A stretch of 64,000 nucleotides of DNA, from NCBI GenBank assembly GCA_028386065.3, contig JAKUCV010004765.1, positions 162,675 to 226,674 of the forward strand, given 5' to 3'. The notes under the pieces were generated by a model. The model saw only the letters and a list, made by a program, of their open reading frames with translations, made no database searches and was not told the origin of the DNA. Positions 46,600 to 57,134 of the stretch are shown here, in pieces. The stretch's first letter is position 1. Each line of letters starts with the position of its first letter. The position numbers and the translations under genes were made by a program. This stretch comes from Turnera subulata (taxonomy: Eukaryota; Streptophyta; Magnoliopsida; Malpighiales; Passifloraceae).

Positions 46600-48404
46600 C
46601 TTGATTACTACTCCTCCAAATCAAGTCCAACTATCATAAACTCACCTAAATCCACTCAAATCAACACTCTTTTATCATATTCTCACATTTCATAAAAAGG
46701 TAACTTTGATTCTGATTTTCAAAAAAATCAGAGCCTAAATGGGCTGCAAGAAATATGTTTTTTATGGGCTATTCTCCTGTGGGCTCTCACTTTTCACTAA
46801 TTAAATCTTTAATACATTCTAAGCTTAAAATTAAGTCATCTATTTATATTTTTCTAGTAGAAAGTTTAATTGTTTTTGTTGCAAAACCAATATAAGTATA
46901 TCTCAAACTCCGATAAAAAAAAAATGTGTCTCAAATTCAAGAATCCATAAAAAATTATAAAATACAACCAAAATACCAAATACCAAATTTAACTAATAAT
47001 CTTTTGTCTTTTTCCAATTTATATTAGTTCAAATTGAAAAAACCTAAAGTTTAAATATAAAAGTACTATTAAATTGAAGGAAAAAAACATTACTCTCTTT
47101 TTCGTGAATCCCGGCGGGGTCAATAGTCTGATCTCCATCCCGTGTTGGGTAAGTGCCACGCCGCCATTCTCTTCCTTTTCGTCTTCCTTCCTTTTGTTTC
47201 TTTTTGATTTTTAGGTGCCAAGATTAATCGAGTTTGATGGCTTGTGTGGGTCGCGGTGGATGTGATGGTGCGTGGTGGTTCTAGTTTCGAATGTTGATGG
47301 TGGCACGTGGTGAAGGTTTCAATGGTGGTTCATGGTTAGATCTCTAGTCACTAGTAATAGATGTGAGTCGGATTGGCGCTCCTTGTGGATCCAAGGCATT
47401 AGTTGCAAAATCGGCACTTGGTAGTGCGGGTCTAAATTCCGGTAAGAATTCCAACAACTTTTGTTTGGTTAAGGTTCTGTGAATGTGGCTTTTGTTGAAT
47501 TAATTCGTGATTGGGGCTGTTTAGGATTTGACAGTTCATGGGGAAATGTTTTTCGAGCTGTTGTGGAATTTCCAACGAGGTTTTCACTGGAATCCGACGA
47601 TCAAGTATTGTTCCAACGACGTGTTCCGGCAGTAAACGGTATTTTTCCTAATGATGTTTTGTATCCCGATTTTTCATACATGGCATGTATTAAATGGATA
47701 TAATTGATGTATTGAAAACAAACGAGAAATAGTGGTAACCGGGTGAGGAGAGTTGAGTGGTGTGGTGTGGCTGGAACCCTACCAATGTGCATAGTACCTT
47801 TTATGCTGGAAAGACTGGCCTCGAGATTGTAACTTATTTCGGTTATTAGGGAGAGCCAGGCCCAGGCCCAATAATGGCATATTTAAGTTCTTGCATATGT
47901 TCTATTAAAATGGACAATTGGTGTGGATTGCGCATTAGGCCCAGTAACTATTTTAGACATGGGCTTTATGCCTTTGTGAATTTGGAGATTCAGGATGGAA
48001 TTTACTTTGGCTTAGATCCTGGATTTAGGTTAAATACAAGATTCTGGATTGAGAAATTTATTAGGCTTAGACCTTGAACTTTTAGTAAAATGGGCCTAGA
48101 TTTGGGTTTAATCCATAACTTGTCCAAGTAAGGATGCTTTTGATAAAATGATAGGAACATATCAGGAGCATGGATTTGCTTTGATTTATATACAATTTGA
48201 GTGACATATGTGTCTAAATATTTAGGCACGGGTAATACCTCAAGAGCAGCAGAATCTAGTGCTGGTCGGGCAAAGCGTCACAATAACTGAGGTAACTTTA
48301 TAAGACATTTGTGTTTGTATGTGAATGCTTGTTGGTATGGTGAGATGGCAGTGCTTGCCATGTATGTTGCATGCTTTTGACTGTGTTGTGTCTGTTTGCT
48401 TATA
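46600..48404 (+). mobile_element. LTR-like DNA, left part, split by the Helitron
   Basis: Low-complexity AT-rich up to 47100, then mixed sequence with 'caggcccaggcccaataatgg' and 'gatggcagtgcttgccatgtatg'. This resembles downstream LTR sequence of the Tekay-like group here. It would resume at 51862. No gene seen. Confidence 0.35.
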
Positions 48405-48416
48405 CTAGTTTTTGTG

Positions 48417-48433
48417 CACGTGCGATGCACGTG
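48417..48433 (-). other. Helitron 3' hairpin
   Basis: A 7-bp stem (CACGTGC / GCACGTG) with a 3-base loop lies 8 bases from the CTAG terminus, as Helitrons require. Confidence 0.85.
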
Positions 48434-48437
48434 GTAT

Positions 48438-48800
48438 GGTATTATCTTTTTAAATTATGAATATGTGCAGCTTTTTTCATTTTTCTTTAAAAATATAATA
48501 TAAATAATAATTATTTATACTAACCATCACCAATAATAATAAAATGCTAACATTTTTTTAATTAAAAATTAATAACATATCGTTCCAATATTAATTATAA
48601 TAATAGTAGTATATAAACTATGGTATTGTCCTTTTAAATTATGAATATGAGTAGTTTTTTTTTAAAAAAAAATATAATGTAAAAAGTAATTATTTATACT
48701 AACAATCACCAATAATAATAAGATGCTAACATTTTTTAATTAGAAATTAATAACATATCATTCAAATATTAATTATAATAATAGTAGTGTATAAGCTAAT
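48438..48800. repeat. ~177-bp tandem duplication near the Helitron 3' end
   Basis: Two copies share 'tttttaaattatgaatatg', 'atcaccaataataataa(a/g)atgctaac', 'attaataacatatc' and 'ttaattataataatagtagt'. The offset is about 177 bases. Confidence 0.85.
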
Positions 48801-49825
48801 AACAATGATTTATTCTTTTTTCTTTTTAATTTTTTTCATAATCGGTTGTACGTAGTTATCTTCATCTTGAATACAGATGATGCTTTTTCTTTTTTTGACC
48901 TTTAAACTTGCAATTCCAACTTCTTTTTCATTTTGTTCTTCAGCAGTTGTCTTTCGCACTTCGCACTTCCTCTGCAACAAATCATCCTATTCCCCTACTC
49001 ATTTGCTTTCTTTATCCTCACTAAAAAAATTGATTCTTCGTTTTGACAATAGAACAACTTTTCCTTTTATTGCTTTGCCTACAAAATAAAAACTTAAATT
49101 TGTCAATACCTATTCCAAAATATATTAGTTTTTACTTATAATTCATTATTTACCTCATCTCCTAACATCGCAATATAATTAGTCACATCACATCCAATTA
49201 TCATTTCTGCCTCGTCGAATATAGTTACCAATGCATTATTTTTTCCGTCAGACACTTCGAGTCTTAGCATGTACCTAGGTATGAATTAGATATGTTGAAT
49301 AAACGTTTTAATATAAATATTTAGAAAAGATAAAGTCATTATTTGATTTTTGTAATGCTCATACCTTGGTTTGTATCCATCATATCTATTACATTTTTCT
49401 GCTTCACATCGCGCTTTGTTGTCTAAAATATCTACATTCTTTCCACACTTTTTTGCATGCATGATACCATGGTTTTTCTTTATTTATTACCTTCATAATT
49501 TTAGTTTGGAATGAACAATATATGACCTATATACATTTAATATTTTGGTTATTTTGAAACAAATATTATTGTGAAAGTATATATATTAAGATTATTAAAC
49601 TTATATGCTTACCTTTGTTGTTGTTGCACTACTCATGTTCTGTATATCTCATATTGTAATTTGGTTGCATCTCTCATCCTTTTTGTTTTTGGTTGTTGTT
49701 TAATCTGAATATCTTCTTTTTTGGATTTATGATGAAGGTTGTGTTATAGCTTGTTGATAGTTGGAGCATGCCAGAGAGTTAAATATAAATTTGTCAGTTA
49801 ATATATATATGTAATGCTTCCAAGT

Positions 49826-50319
49826 TGTAACGTCCCGGCTTGTCGACTGTCACTACAGACCAACACGGGACTTTTCCAACATGCTTTGTCCTCACTCGCA
49901 CGTTTCCGGGGAAAACTTCCCAGGAGGTCTCTCATCCTAGAATTGCTCCAAGTCAAGCACGTTTAACTTTGGAGTTTTTCTAGAATGAGCACCGAAAAGG
50001 TAGGTGTACCTTGTTGATATAGCTAGTACACATCAAACCGTTTAAGTTATTCTTAATTGTATAGTCCCGTACCTGTAAAACCTCGAAATCACTTCATTTG
50101 AGCTATTCTTAATTATACAGTCCCATACCCGTATAATTATGAAATCGCCGCAACTGTGCAGCCCCATCCCTACACAGTCTCAGGATCTCTCCTATTCCGG
50201 TGTGGATTCGGTTCATTCATGTGCCCCTCTGTCTAGAAGCCTGCCAGAAGCCGCTCCCTGTCCATGCTCATCCCGGCACCGGCGTACACTTCCCGCCCTC
50301 ATAGACCCCGGGTGTCACA
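49826..50319 (-). mobile_element. 494-bp solo LTR or TRIM-like insertion in the RPA-like exon
   Basis: The minus strand begins TGTGACACCCGGGG at 50319 and ends GGGACGTTACA at 49826, with TG...CA ends. The flanks CAAGT (left) and CAAAT (right) agree at four of five bases. G+C content is higher than in the surrounding Helitron. The insertion interrupts the second OB-fold segment. Confidence 0.75.
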
Positions 50320-50329
50320 CAAATAATTT

Positions 50330-50459
50330 TTGTAAATCGTTTACCATTATATTCTATTATTATGATGTCTGATATTGCAATGACTTGGTATTTATCTTCA
50401 TTTTCATATAATTTTTGTCCCTCCTGCTTTGCCATATCACCCCATAGGATTATTGTCAA
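50330..50459 (-). pseudogene. RPA70-like second OB-fold segment
   Basis: The frame reads IILWGDMAK, then LYENEDKYQVIAIS and YNGKRFTKI. This matches the 'LWG..A......VVAIS....Y.G...LST' pattern of DNA-binding domain B in plant RPA1. It is cut at its C-terminal side by the 494-bp LTR. The frame running into the LTR (CVTPGVYEGG...) is not part of it. Confidence 0.7.
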
Positions 50460-50690
50460 TTATTCATTCCTGAATATAAAATGACAGTTAGTATTAAATT
50501 TAACTAAATATTATAGGTATAAGCTACTATACGTAAATGGAATTTTTTACTTACTTTTCATTCCTCAATATCAATTCTCTTCTTTGTCTTTGGTTTGTAC
50601 TTGTTTGGTGCTTGACCTTGATCACAATTCCTAGTAAGTCTATTCGAAGATATTATTGAATAATTAGATTGTTTAATTAAATATAATTAT

Positions 50691-51005
50691 TTAAATTAAT
50701 GATTGATTATTATACTTACTAATTAGCTTTCTTTTTTCACAGTTCTCAACATCACCTAATTCGACGAAGTTGTATTTTAGCACATCAGTTGAAATCGGAG
50801 TTGGAGCCTCTTTTATGATTGTTGATTTTGATAATATTATTTCCACATTTTGGAAGACTGTTACATATTTTGGATTTGGTCTTTTTGTCATTCCATTCAT
50901 GATGAAATAAGTTTTGTCTTTCTGAAACATATCTCTAAATTTCGCCACTCCCACGCGAAACATTGTAGCTTGTAGCTTTATTCCCTTTAGATGTGAGCCA
51001 AACAT
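50691..51005 (-). pseudogene. RPA70-like first OB-fold segment (DUF223-like)
   Basis: About 100 aa include GIKLQATMF, KFRDMFQKDKTYFI and NPKYVTVFQNVEIIL. This is the 'G..IQA.......F...L.EG..Y.I' signature of the DUF223/RPA N-terminal OB fold. It lies upstream (minus sense) of the second OB segment. Short sequence between them (about 50560-50640) encodes a basic stretch KYKPKTKKR. Gene bounds and introns were not resolved. Confidence 0.65.
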
Positions 51006-51449
51006 TAATATTAAAGTATGAATATTATTTGTACAGTTTAAATATTATTAATTAGAATAAATAATAGATATTCATATTTTTCTTGTAATGTATTTTTACC
51101 TCATTATCTCCGAAAATAACTTTCCATATTTCACCTTGTGATCTTTCATTACTGTAGGAATCTATAAAGCCTCGAGCTACTAATGCAATGGATCAGTTAT
51201 GTCGCATATGGGTGTGAGCATATGTGAACTTGCAATTTGGATTATTTATAATAGCACACAAAAAGAAGTTATGTCGCATATACACACACTGAGTTACCTT
51301 CTACCTTGTTCTCAATCAAAGGATATTATTATTTAATGAAGATGAAGAGTGAGTTGATTGAAGCATATGTAATCGTAATGCTATTGTACTATCTTGTGCT
51401 ATCTCTTCATGGCATAATTATTGTAACACTTAGTTCATGGCCTAATTAC

Positions 51450-51770
51450 TTACTATACCAAAGAGGATTTGATATAATTATATGCGTCAAGCCTGAATTT
51501 CTGCTCAACAACGACTTTAGTAGTTTACGAACCAACCAATTGAATAATTCACTGAATAATAATAGTAAGTGGATTTGATATAATGTATGCGTCAAGTCAA
51601 GCCTAGCCTGAATTACTGCTCAACAACGTAATACCTATATTAGATATATGAACCAAAGGGGATTGGATATAATTGTATGTGTGAAGCCTAAATTCCTGCT
51701 CAACAACGACTTTAGTAGTTTACGAACCAACCAATTGAATAATTCACTTAATAATACTTTTTATTTAATT
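51450..51770. repeat. Direct repeat in the Helitron 5' part
   Basis: A block of about 100 bases starting near 51472 ('gatttgatataatt...tgctcaacaacgactttagtag...') recurs near 51660. A partial third copy lies between them at about 51575. Confidence 0.85.
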
Positions 51771-51861
51771 TTGTAATTCAATAATTAATTAAAATTATGT
51801 TAAAGGTACATTAGTAGTTTCACCTTTTTCGTTGTTTTCGTGCTTTTATATATAGTATAGA

Positions 51862-52931
51862 TACTTATAATGCCATGTTGATGATATGCACTGCTTTGGC
51901 GATAACATGTTTGTATATTTGTGGGCCTTAGTCCCGGTTGGGAGAACTTTTGATGAGGCATACAAATCCTTATATATAACTTGAGGATTACCTTACACAT
52001 AATGCATAATTGGAAGTTAATGATCTTGGGCATAATTAATTCTACTGTGGATTTGATGATAGGTAGCACCGAGTGGGAGGTAAGGTAACTCCTCGGGAAT
52101 TGTGATGGAAAAAAAAAATTTTTAGACAGTGCCCTGGGGAAGGTGGGTATACCCCCTTGGTTATTTTTATACTGGTTTAGATAAGTCTTGAGTGCACACC
52201 TTAGAGAACTGTTGGCCATTTGAGGTATTTTGATGGTTTATTATTTCTCGTAATATACCCCTTTCGAGGTGTTTGTGTGGTGGGCTTAAGCCCTAGGACT
52301 GACCAGTCACTACCAAGATCGACAAATATAGTAGAGGGCCTAAGTAGTACTTGTACTCATAGACCTAGTTACCATACGAGCCTGACTTTGCCTGCCTGCA
52401 TATCTTGTCTTATTCTCTTTATTGAGTAGGCGACTCATACAAATCGCCACCATGATTTTTCAGATTCTTAATTGCACCTTCATCACTGAAGTTCAGCTTT
52501 TAACTCAGCAGGTAGTTGAGCCCATTTTTCCTTGGACAGATCCCTAGGGTCGATTTTTGCATTTATTTTATTCATATTATTGGATCTGATATTTGTTTCC
52601 GCTGCATAGTGGGTATTGTTGGATTTGGTCCACTTATGTTTTTGGCAGGTTTTTGTTGGTATTTACTTTAGCTTTTGATAAGATGGTTTTAGATTTTGAG
52701 ACTTATTGCATCTCGATATTTATTATTATTATTTGGAAATTCTTATCTTGATATACATGTTTTGACATCCCAGGGTGCATTTAGACGAACTCATTGTTAT
52801 ATTTTAAATATGCATTATTGAGATGCTGGTGTTTTACTTCTGAATATTTTTGTCATTTATACATATTTATATTTTTGTTTTAAATAATTTATTTTAGGTC
52901 TAAGAACTGTTAATATGTATAAACAACAAAA
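51862..52931 (+). mobile_element. LTR-like DNA, right part
   Basis: Continuation of the sequence interrupted by the Helitron. 'gatcttgggcataat', 'gcaccgagtgggaggtaaggtaactcc', 'tggacagatccctagggtcg' and 'tttccgctgcatagtg' are typical of plant LTRs. No gene seen; borders not defined. Confidence 0.35.
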
Positions 52932-53060
52932 GGGTTAAATATTTTTTATGTATCTCAAGTTTTTCATTTGTCCCGTTCATATACCATGGAGTTTTCGTTT
53001 CCTTTCTTTGTATTCAAAATTTTAATTTTTATCCTTTTTATATACCCCCAAGCGCTTAAA
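52932..53060 (+). repeat. Isolated arm of the foldback family found in the WD40 gene
   Basis: GGGTTAAATATTTTTTATGTATCTCAAG... and 'tttttcatttgtccc' match the terminal repeat of the element at 59453-60068. No partner arm is seen nearby. Confidence 0.6.
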
Positions 53061-55029
53061 GTATTGATATCCAACAGGCTCTCTAGTGACAAAATTACTG
53101 GGCCATATATTTGGTATTGTAAATTGGACATGGATAGAGATGTCAAATCTGGTCCAAGCCTATCAAGCCCAGCAATGGGAGAGCGACGAGAAGGGACACC
53201 TGTTTGCAAGCTATATAGACCAGTATAAGTTATAATATAATCTGTGACAAAAAAAAAAAGTTATAATATAATCAGCTCTTGCAAAGCCGCCCCACCCTTC
53301 TCTCTCCTAACCCTAATTTCTACTCCTCTCCTTTATGGTGGATTTACTCTGCACATTTCCTTTTTATGTAGATGAGAGCGTGCTTCGTTTTTTTTTTTTT
53401 CAGTTTTGATTATTTCGTGGAGTTGTTATTCTTTTTGTATGTGTTAATCTTGGTTTTTGCCCGATGATGGACAACATACACTGTATTGAAAACGGTTGCT
53501 ATGTGGCTTTTCCATCTTCAGCCTTCACTCGCCCCTACATCCACCTCCGCCGCCGCCACCACCACCACCTCCTCCACCACTACTACCAAACACCCAAGCA
53601 CACACTGTCACATTGTGGGTGGTGAGTGGAGGCTTTTTGGGGGTAGCCATTTGGCTTGAACCGTGAATGATTGGTTGAAAAGCTATGAGATCTGAGGGCT
53701 TTGTATTATTTTTTCTTTTTAAGCATAACAAATATCAAAATTTTGCTCATTTGGCTTGATTTTAAACTTGTTTCCTTTCCGTTCGTGGTAATTACAACTG
53801 TTAGCCCTGTTTTCCCCTTTTTTTGTTGGGATTGATATATGATACCGATTCTTAATAAAGATAATGCTATACTATTCACCGCCGGCTGCTCCGTTATGGA
53901 ACTCAATATATATGGACTCTCTGTTTTTATTTTCATTATTACCCTCCATCATCAGTTCGTCCTATATTACTAGCTGCTTCCAGTGATATTGTCGTTGTTG
54001 CTGCTGCTGCTGTTCTCTTGACTATTAGTAAAGATGTGGATTGGTTTTTAGTGGAAATCTTGTTGATATGCCGTCCAAATACATTGTCCATGTGATCTGA
54101 GGCCTTGCTTCTTTTCAATGTTTCGTTTGGGAAACCATACTTTTTTTTTCGTGTTTGTTAGAAGAAACCATACTCGTGCAAGTCTAGCTGATTGTACGGA
54201 ATGCTAAACTAAATAAATATGTTATTCTTTGTTTGTTTTTTTTGTTCACGTGTTCAATTTCCAAAACGTTAATCTTTGAGGTTATGCATTCTGGATATGT
54301 TTCTGCAATTACCTGTGTTTAGTTTTTTTTTGTTGTTGGATGTGTCTGTATGCAAGAATTGTTAATGATCATAATTGGCACACACTATTATTATCGCCCA
54401 ATGATGGATAAATCAGTTGGATATAGTGGTTGCAATGGTTAAATCATCAATGTCTCACAAATCACCAGCTTCTCTTTCGCTCTTTCTCTCCCTCTTTCTC
54501 TCTCTCTCTCTCTATATCTCCTTTTCCCCCTCCCTCCTCTCTCTCATCTCCCTCTGTGTGTGTGTTGGTGGTTTGTGAAGACTTTGATGAAGACCATTTG
54601 CATTGTGCCACATGTGATCTGTTAAAAGCTATGAGATCTGAGGGCGTATGTGCTATAATTTCTTCTGGTGATTGGAAAGAATTCACTATTTTTTTACATT
54701 AGTGTTTAAAATTTTATTGCAACGATGACAAATATAAATGAGAAATATTATCTTGTGCCATGAGGTCGTGTGTGTTGTATATCTGATATTGATGTTTGTT
54801 GTGTAATAACTCCTGCATTGAAACCATGTGTTTTTTGACACTAATTGAAACCATGTGTTGTGCCACGTTTAATCTGATATTGATATTTGTTGTGTATCCT
54901 GCAAATGCCATCTGCTCTGTTATCTTAAGGAATGCGTCTTTCTCAGATTTAGCCAGCATGCTAGCATTGCCCTGGAAATGCTTGCCGTTTACTATGTTAC
55001 TTGCTATAGTTGGCCGATGGAGGTTGGAA
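53061..55029. other. Intergenic DNA with microsatellites
   Basis: A CCG/CCA-type run is at 53541-53580 and a TGC run at 53998-54013. The phrase 'aaagctatgagatctgagggc' occurs near 53681 and again near 54627, hinting at an old segment duplication. No gene recognised. Confidence 0.4.
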
Positions 55030-56400
55030 TTTTTTTTTTTTTTTTGAAATGGAGATGATTTTATAGATTAGCTTGCATCAGGTAAATCCTGCTGCAATAT
55101 AGCATACAAAGACATGGGTGGATTAGTAACCCAATCCACAGGACATTGCCTAGTTCTGCTGGCCTTGACAAGCCATTCAGCAGCCCTATTGATACATCTG
55201 GGAATAAAAGAAAAACTGCATGCGTGAAAGGAATTGTGTAAGTTGTAGGATCTCGTCATGCATGGCGTCTGGTTCCCAATCAGGCTTTTGGCCATTAGTA
55301 CAAAAATTGACTGCTTTAGCTGAGTCAGATTCAATAGACAAGTGGAGAAAGCCAAGCGAAGCAGCAAAACGTAAACCTTCCTTGATAGCAGCCATTTCCC
55401 CCCATCAAAGCTGAAGTTGCACTAATGCGTAGTGTTCTCCCGTCAACCAATCTTCCTGGAGAGTCTCTCATTATAATGCCTATATCAACAAAACATGAGT
55501 TCTTCTTGTAGGACGCATCACAATTCATCTTACTTCTCCTGGGGCACTCATGCATCTGATTGAGAGCTTTGAACATACTCCATTCCGAATTTATTGACGT
55601 TTGAAGGGGAAAAATATTGTAGCTTTTCAATTTTCAGTGATCAGTTCTTTCCACACATATTCTTCACCTTACACAACAATTACTTTAATTTGTCTATTTT
55701 AAATTAAAGTGAAACAAAAGTAAATTAGTCAAATAATTTTAGATTCTAGGTTATTAATTATCCTTTTTAATTTGTGTGAAGATTCTTCAAATGACAATTT
55801 ATTCAGAATGGAGGGAGTAGTTCTCAAGGGGCCTGCAGACAGTACCAGCTTGGCCCAGTTGCAAAAGAATTACATGTGCTTGTCTCATCTGCACAGATCG
55901 GGCATATGCTAGAGGCGCCCAAATGTCTTTTGAAGAGGTTGCTCTTGACAGGAAGTCTGGCATGCTCGCCATAGGAAGAGTCTAACCTTTGGCACTGTCT
56001 TACAATTTCTTCCAAACGAGAGAGGATTGTGTAGATGAAGCTTCGTGTACCAGATTGCTAGCATTAGGGGCTGAGTTGGTGATACTCTGAACAGAGAAGG
56101 CACCCTTGCCTTCCGGTTGTTATTGCTTCAACTTTTTCTAGAGAGAAGAGGGACCTCTGAACAGAGAAGTCACCCTTGCCTTCCGGTTGTTATTGCTTCA
56201 ACTTTTTCTGGAGAGAAGAGGGACCTGAGAAGGTTTTGATTCCATGCTCTTCCTTCCTGCCAAAAAAGCTCCTTGACCCATATTTGCGTGGCGCCAGGAG
56301 GCCGAGCAGAGCTATGTTTTTTAGACCTGGAATCCAAAAGTCATAAGAGCAGCATTGTTGCGCATATTTGTGTTTGCTACGACAGTATGTTAATGTAACT
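55030..56400 (-). mobile_element. 5'-truncated LINE: zf-RVT and RNase H remnants
   Basis: The T-run 55030-55045 is the poly(A) tail of a minus-strand element. Upstream (minus sense) come a zinc-binding reverse-transcriptase tail (VRLFLWRAC, PVKSNLFKRHL, ICPICADE, 56090-55880) and an RNase H domain (MNCDASYK, GIIMRDSPGR; then AAIKEGLRFA and IESDSAKAV). Its end is AAEWLVKASR. Frameshifts and stops separate the parts. The catalytic Asp (CDAS) and the Glu/Asp positions are still visible, but the ORF is dead. The 5' limit is uncertain. Confidence 0.8.
56085..56224. repeat. 70-bp tandem duplication inside the LINE
   Basis: 'ctctgaacagagaag' starts at 56085 and 56155. The two units differ at only about two positions, so the duplication is recent relative to the LINE's decay. 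Confidence 0.92.
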
Positions 56401-57134
56401 GCCACATTGGTGGTTTAGATTGGCGATCTATTATTGCTACAATGCGTTTATGCTTGCATGATAATCAGGCAATCTACATATTAGCGACTGGAACTGCTGC
56501 ACCCCGATTGTGAGGAATTGTATTGAAGTTCTTTATGCAATGGTCAAATTCTTACATTTTTCTATTTGCTGAAAAATGTATTGGGGTCCTTGATTAACAG
56601 AGGGTAAGTCTAGTAGAAAACCTCTTCCCACGCTCCGAACTAAAATTGTTAATTTAATAATTTTTGTGTGCATATATTTTCAATTTGACTCATTACTGCT
56701 TTCTACTCTTTCTTAACTAGATTATAAAAGTAAAGGATTTTTGCCATCTTGTTCAAGATGGTTTAGCTAGATCCATGCAAAATTTCTGCTTTTTGGAAGA
56801 ATTAAAAACCAAGACTATAAACCTATCTGGTTGGACTGATCATCCCATAAATTGGGACCCGAATTAGGTCGGAATTAGAAAATCTAATTGCAAAACAGAT
56901 GGTGGCTAAACCTAAAAAACCTAAAAACCAAAGTTGAACCTGAAAGGTCCTGACCCGTATCCGGTCTGGAGCTCGTGAATTGTAGTCGGTTCGACCATTA
57001 GTCTGAATTTTTGGTTTCTCGTTTATGTTCCGGTTTAACGCAGAAAGCTGCCGCCAAGCGGCATATATATTATATCATCCAGTTATGTTTCAATTGAACA
57101 AAACAGGAAGAACAAGTGAAAGAGAAGAACGTTA
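56401..57134 (+). promoter_or_regulatory. Promoter region of the WD40 gene
   Basis: Non-coding. TATATATTATAT at about 57064-57075 is a candidate TATA element 60-70 bases before the start codon at 57135. Nothing else is recognised. Confidence 0.4.

Larger units (their letters stand above)
48405..51861 (-). mobile_element. Helitron with RPA-like gene remnant
   Basis: On the minus strand the element starts TCTATACTATATATAAAAG at 51861, a standard plant Helitron 5' end. It finishes with a hairpin and CTAG at 48405. The flanking bases are A on the 5' side and T on the 3' side, the expected AT insertion site. It contains two OB-fold segments of an RPA70-like protein, often carried by plant Helitrons, but no Rep/helicase. 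It is therefore non-autonomous or decayed. A 494-bp LTR is inserted in it. Confidence 0.88.
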
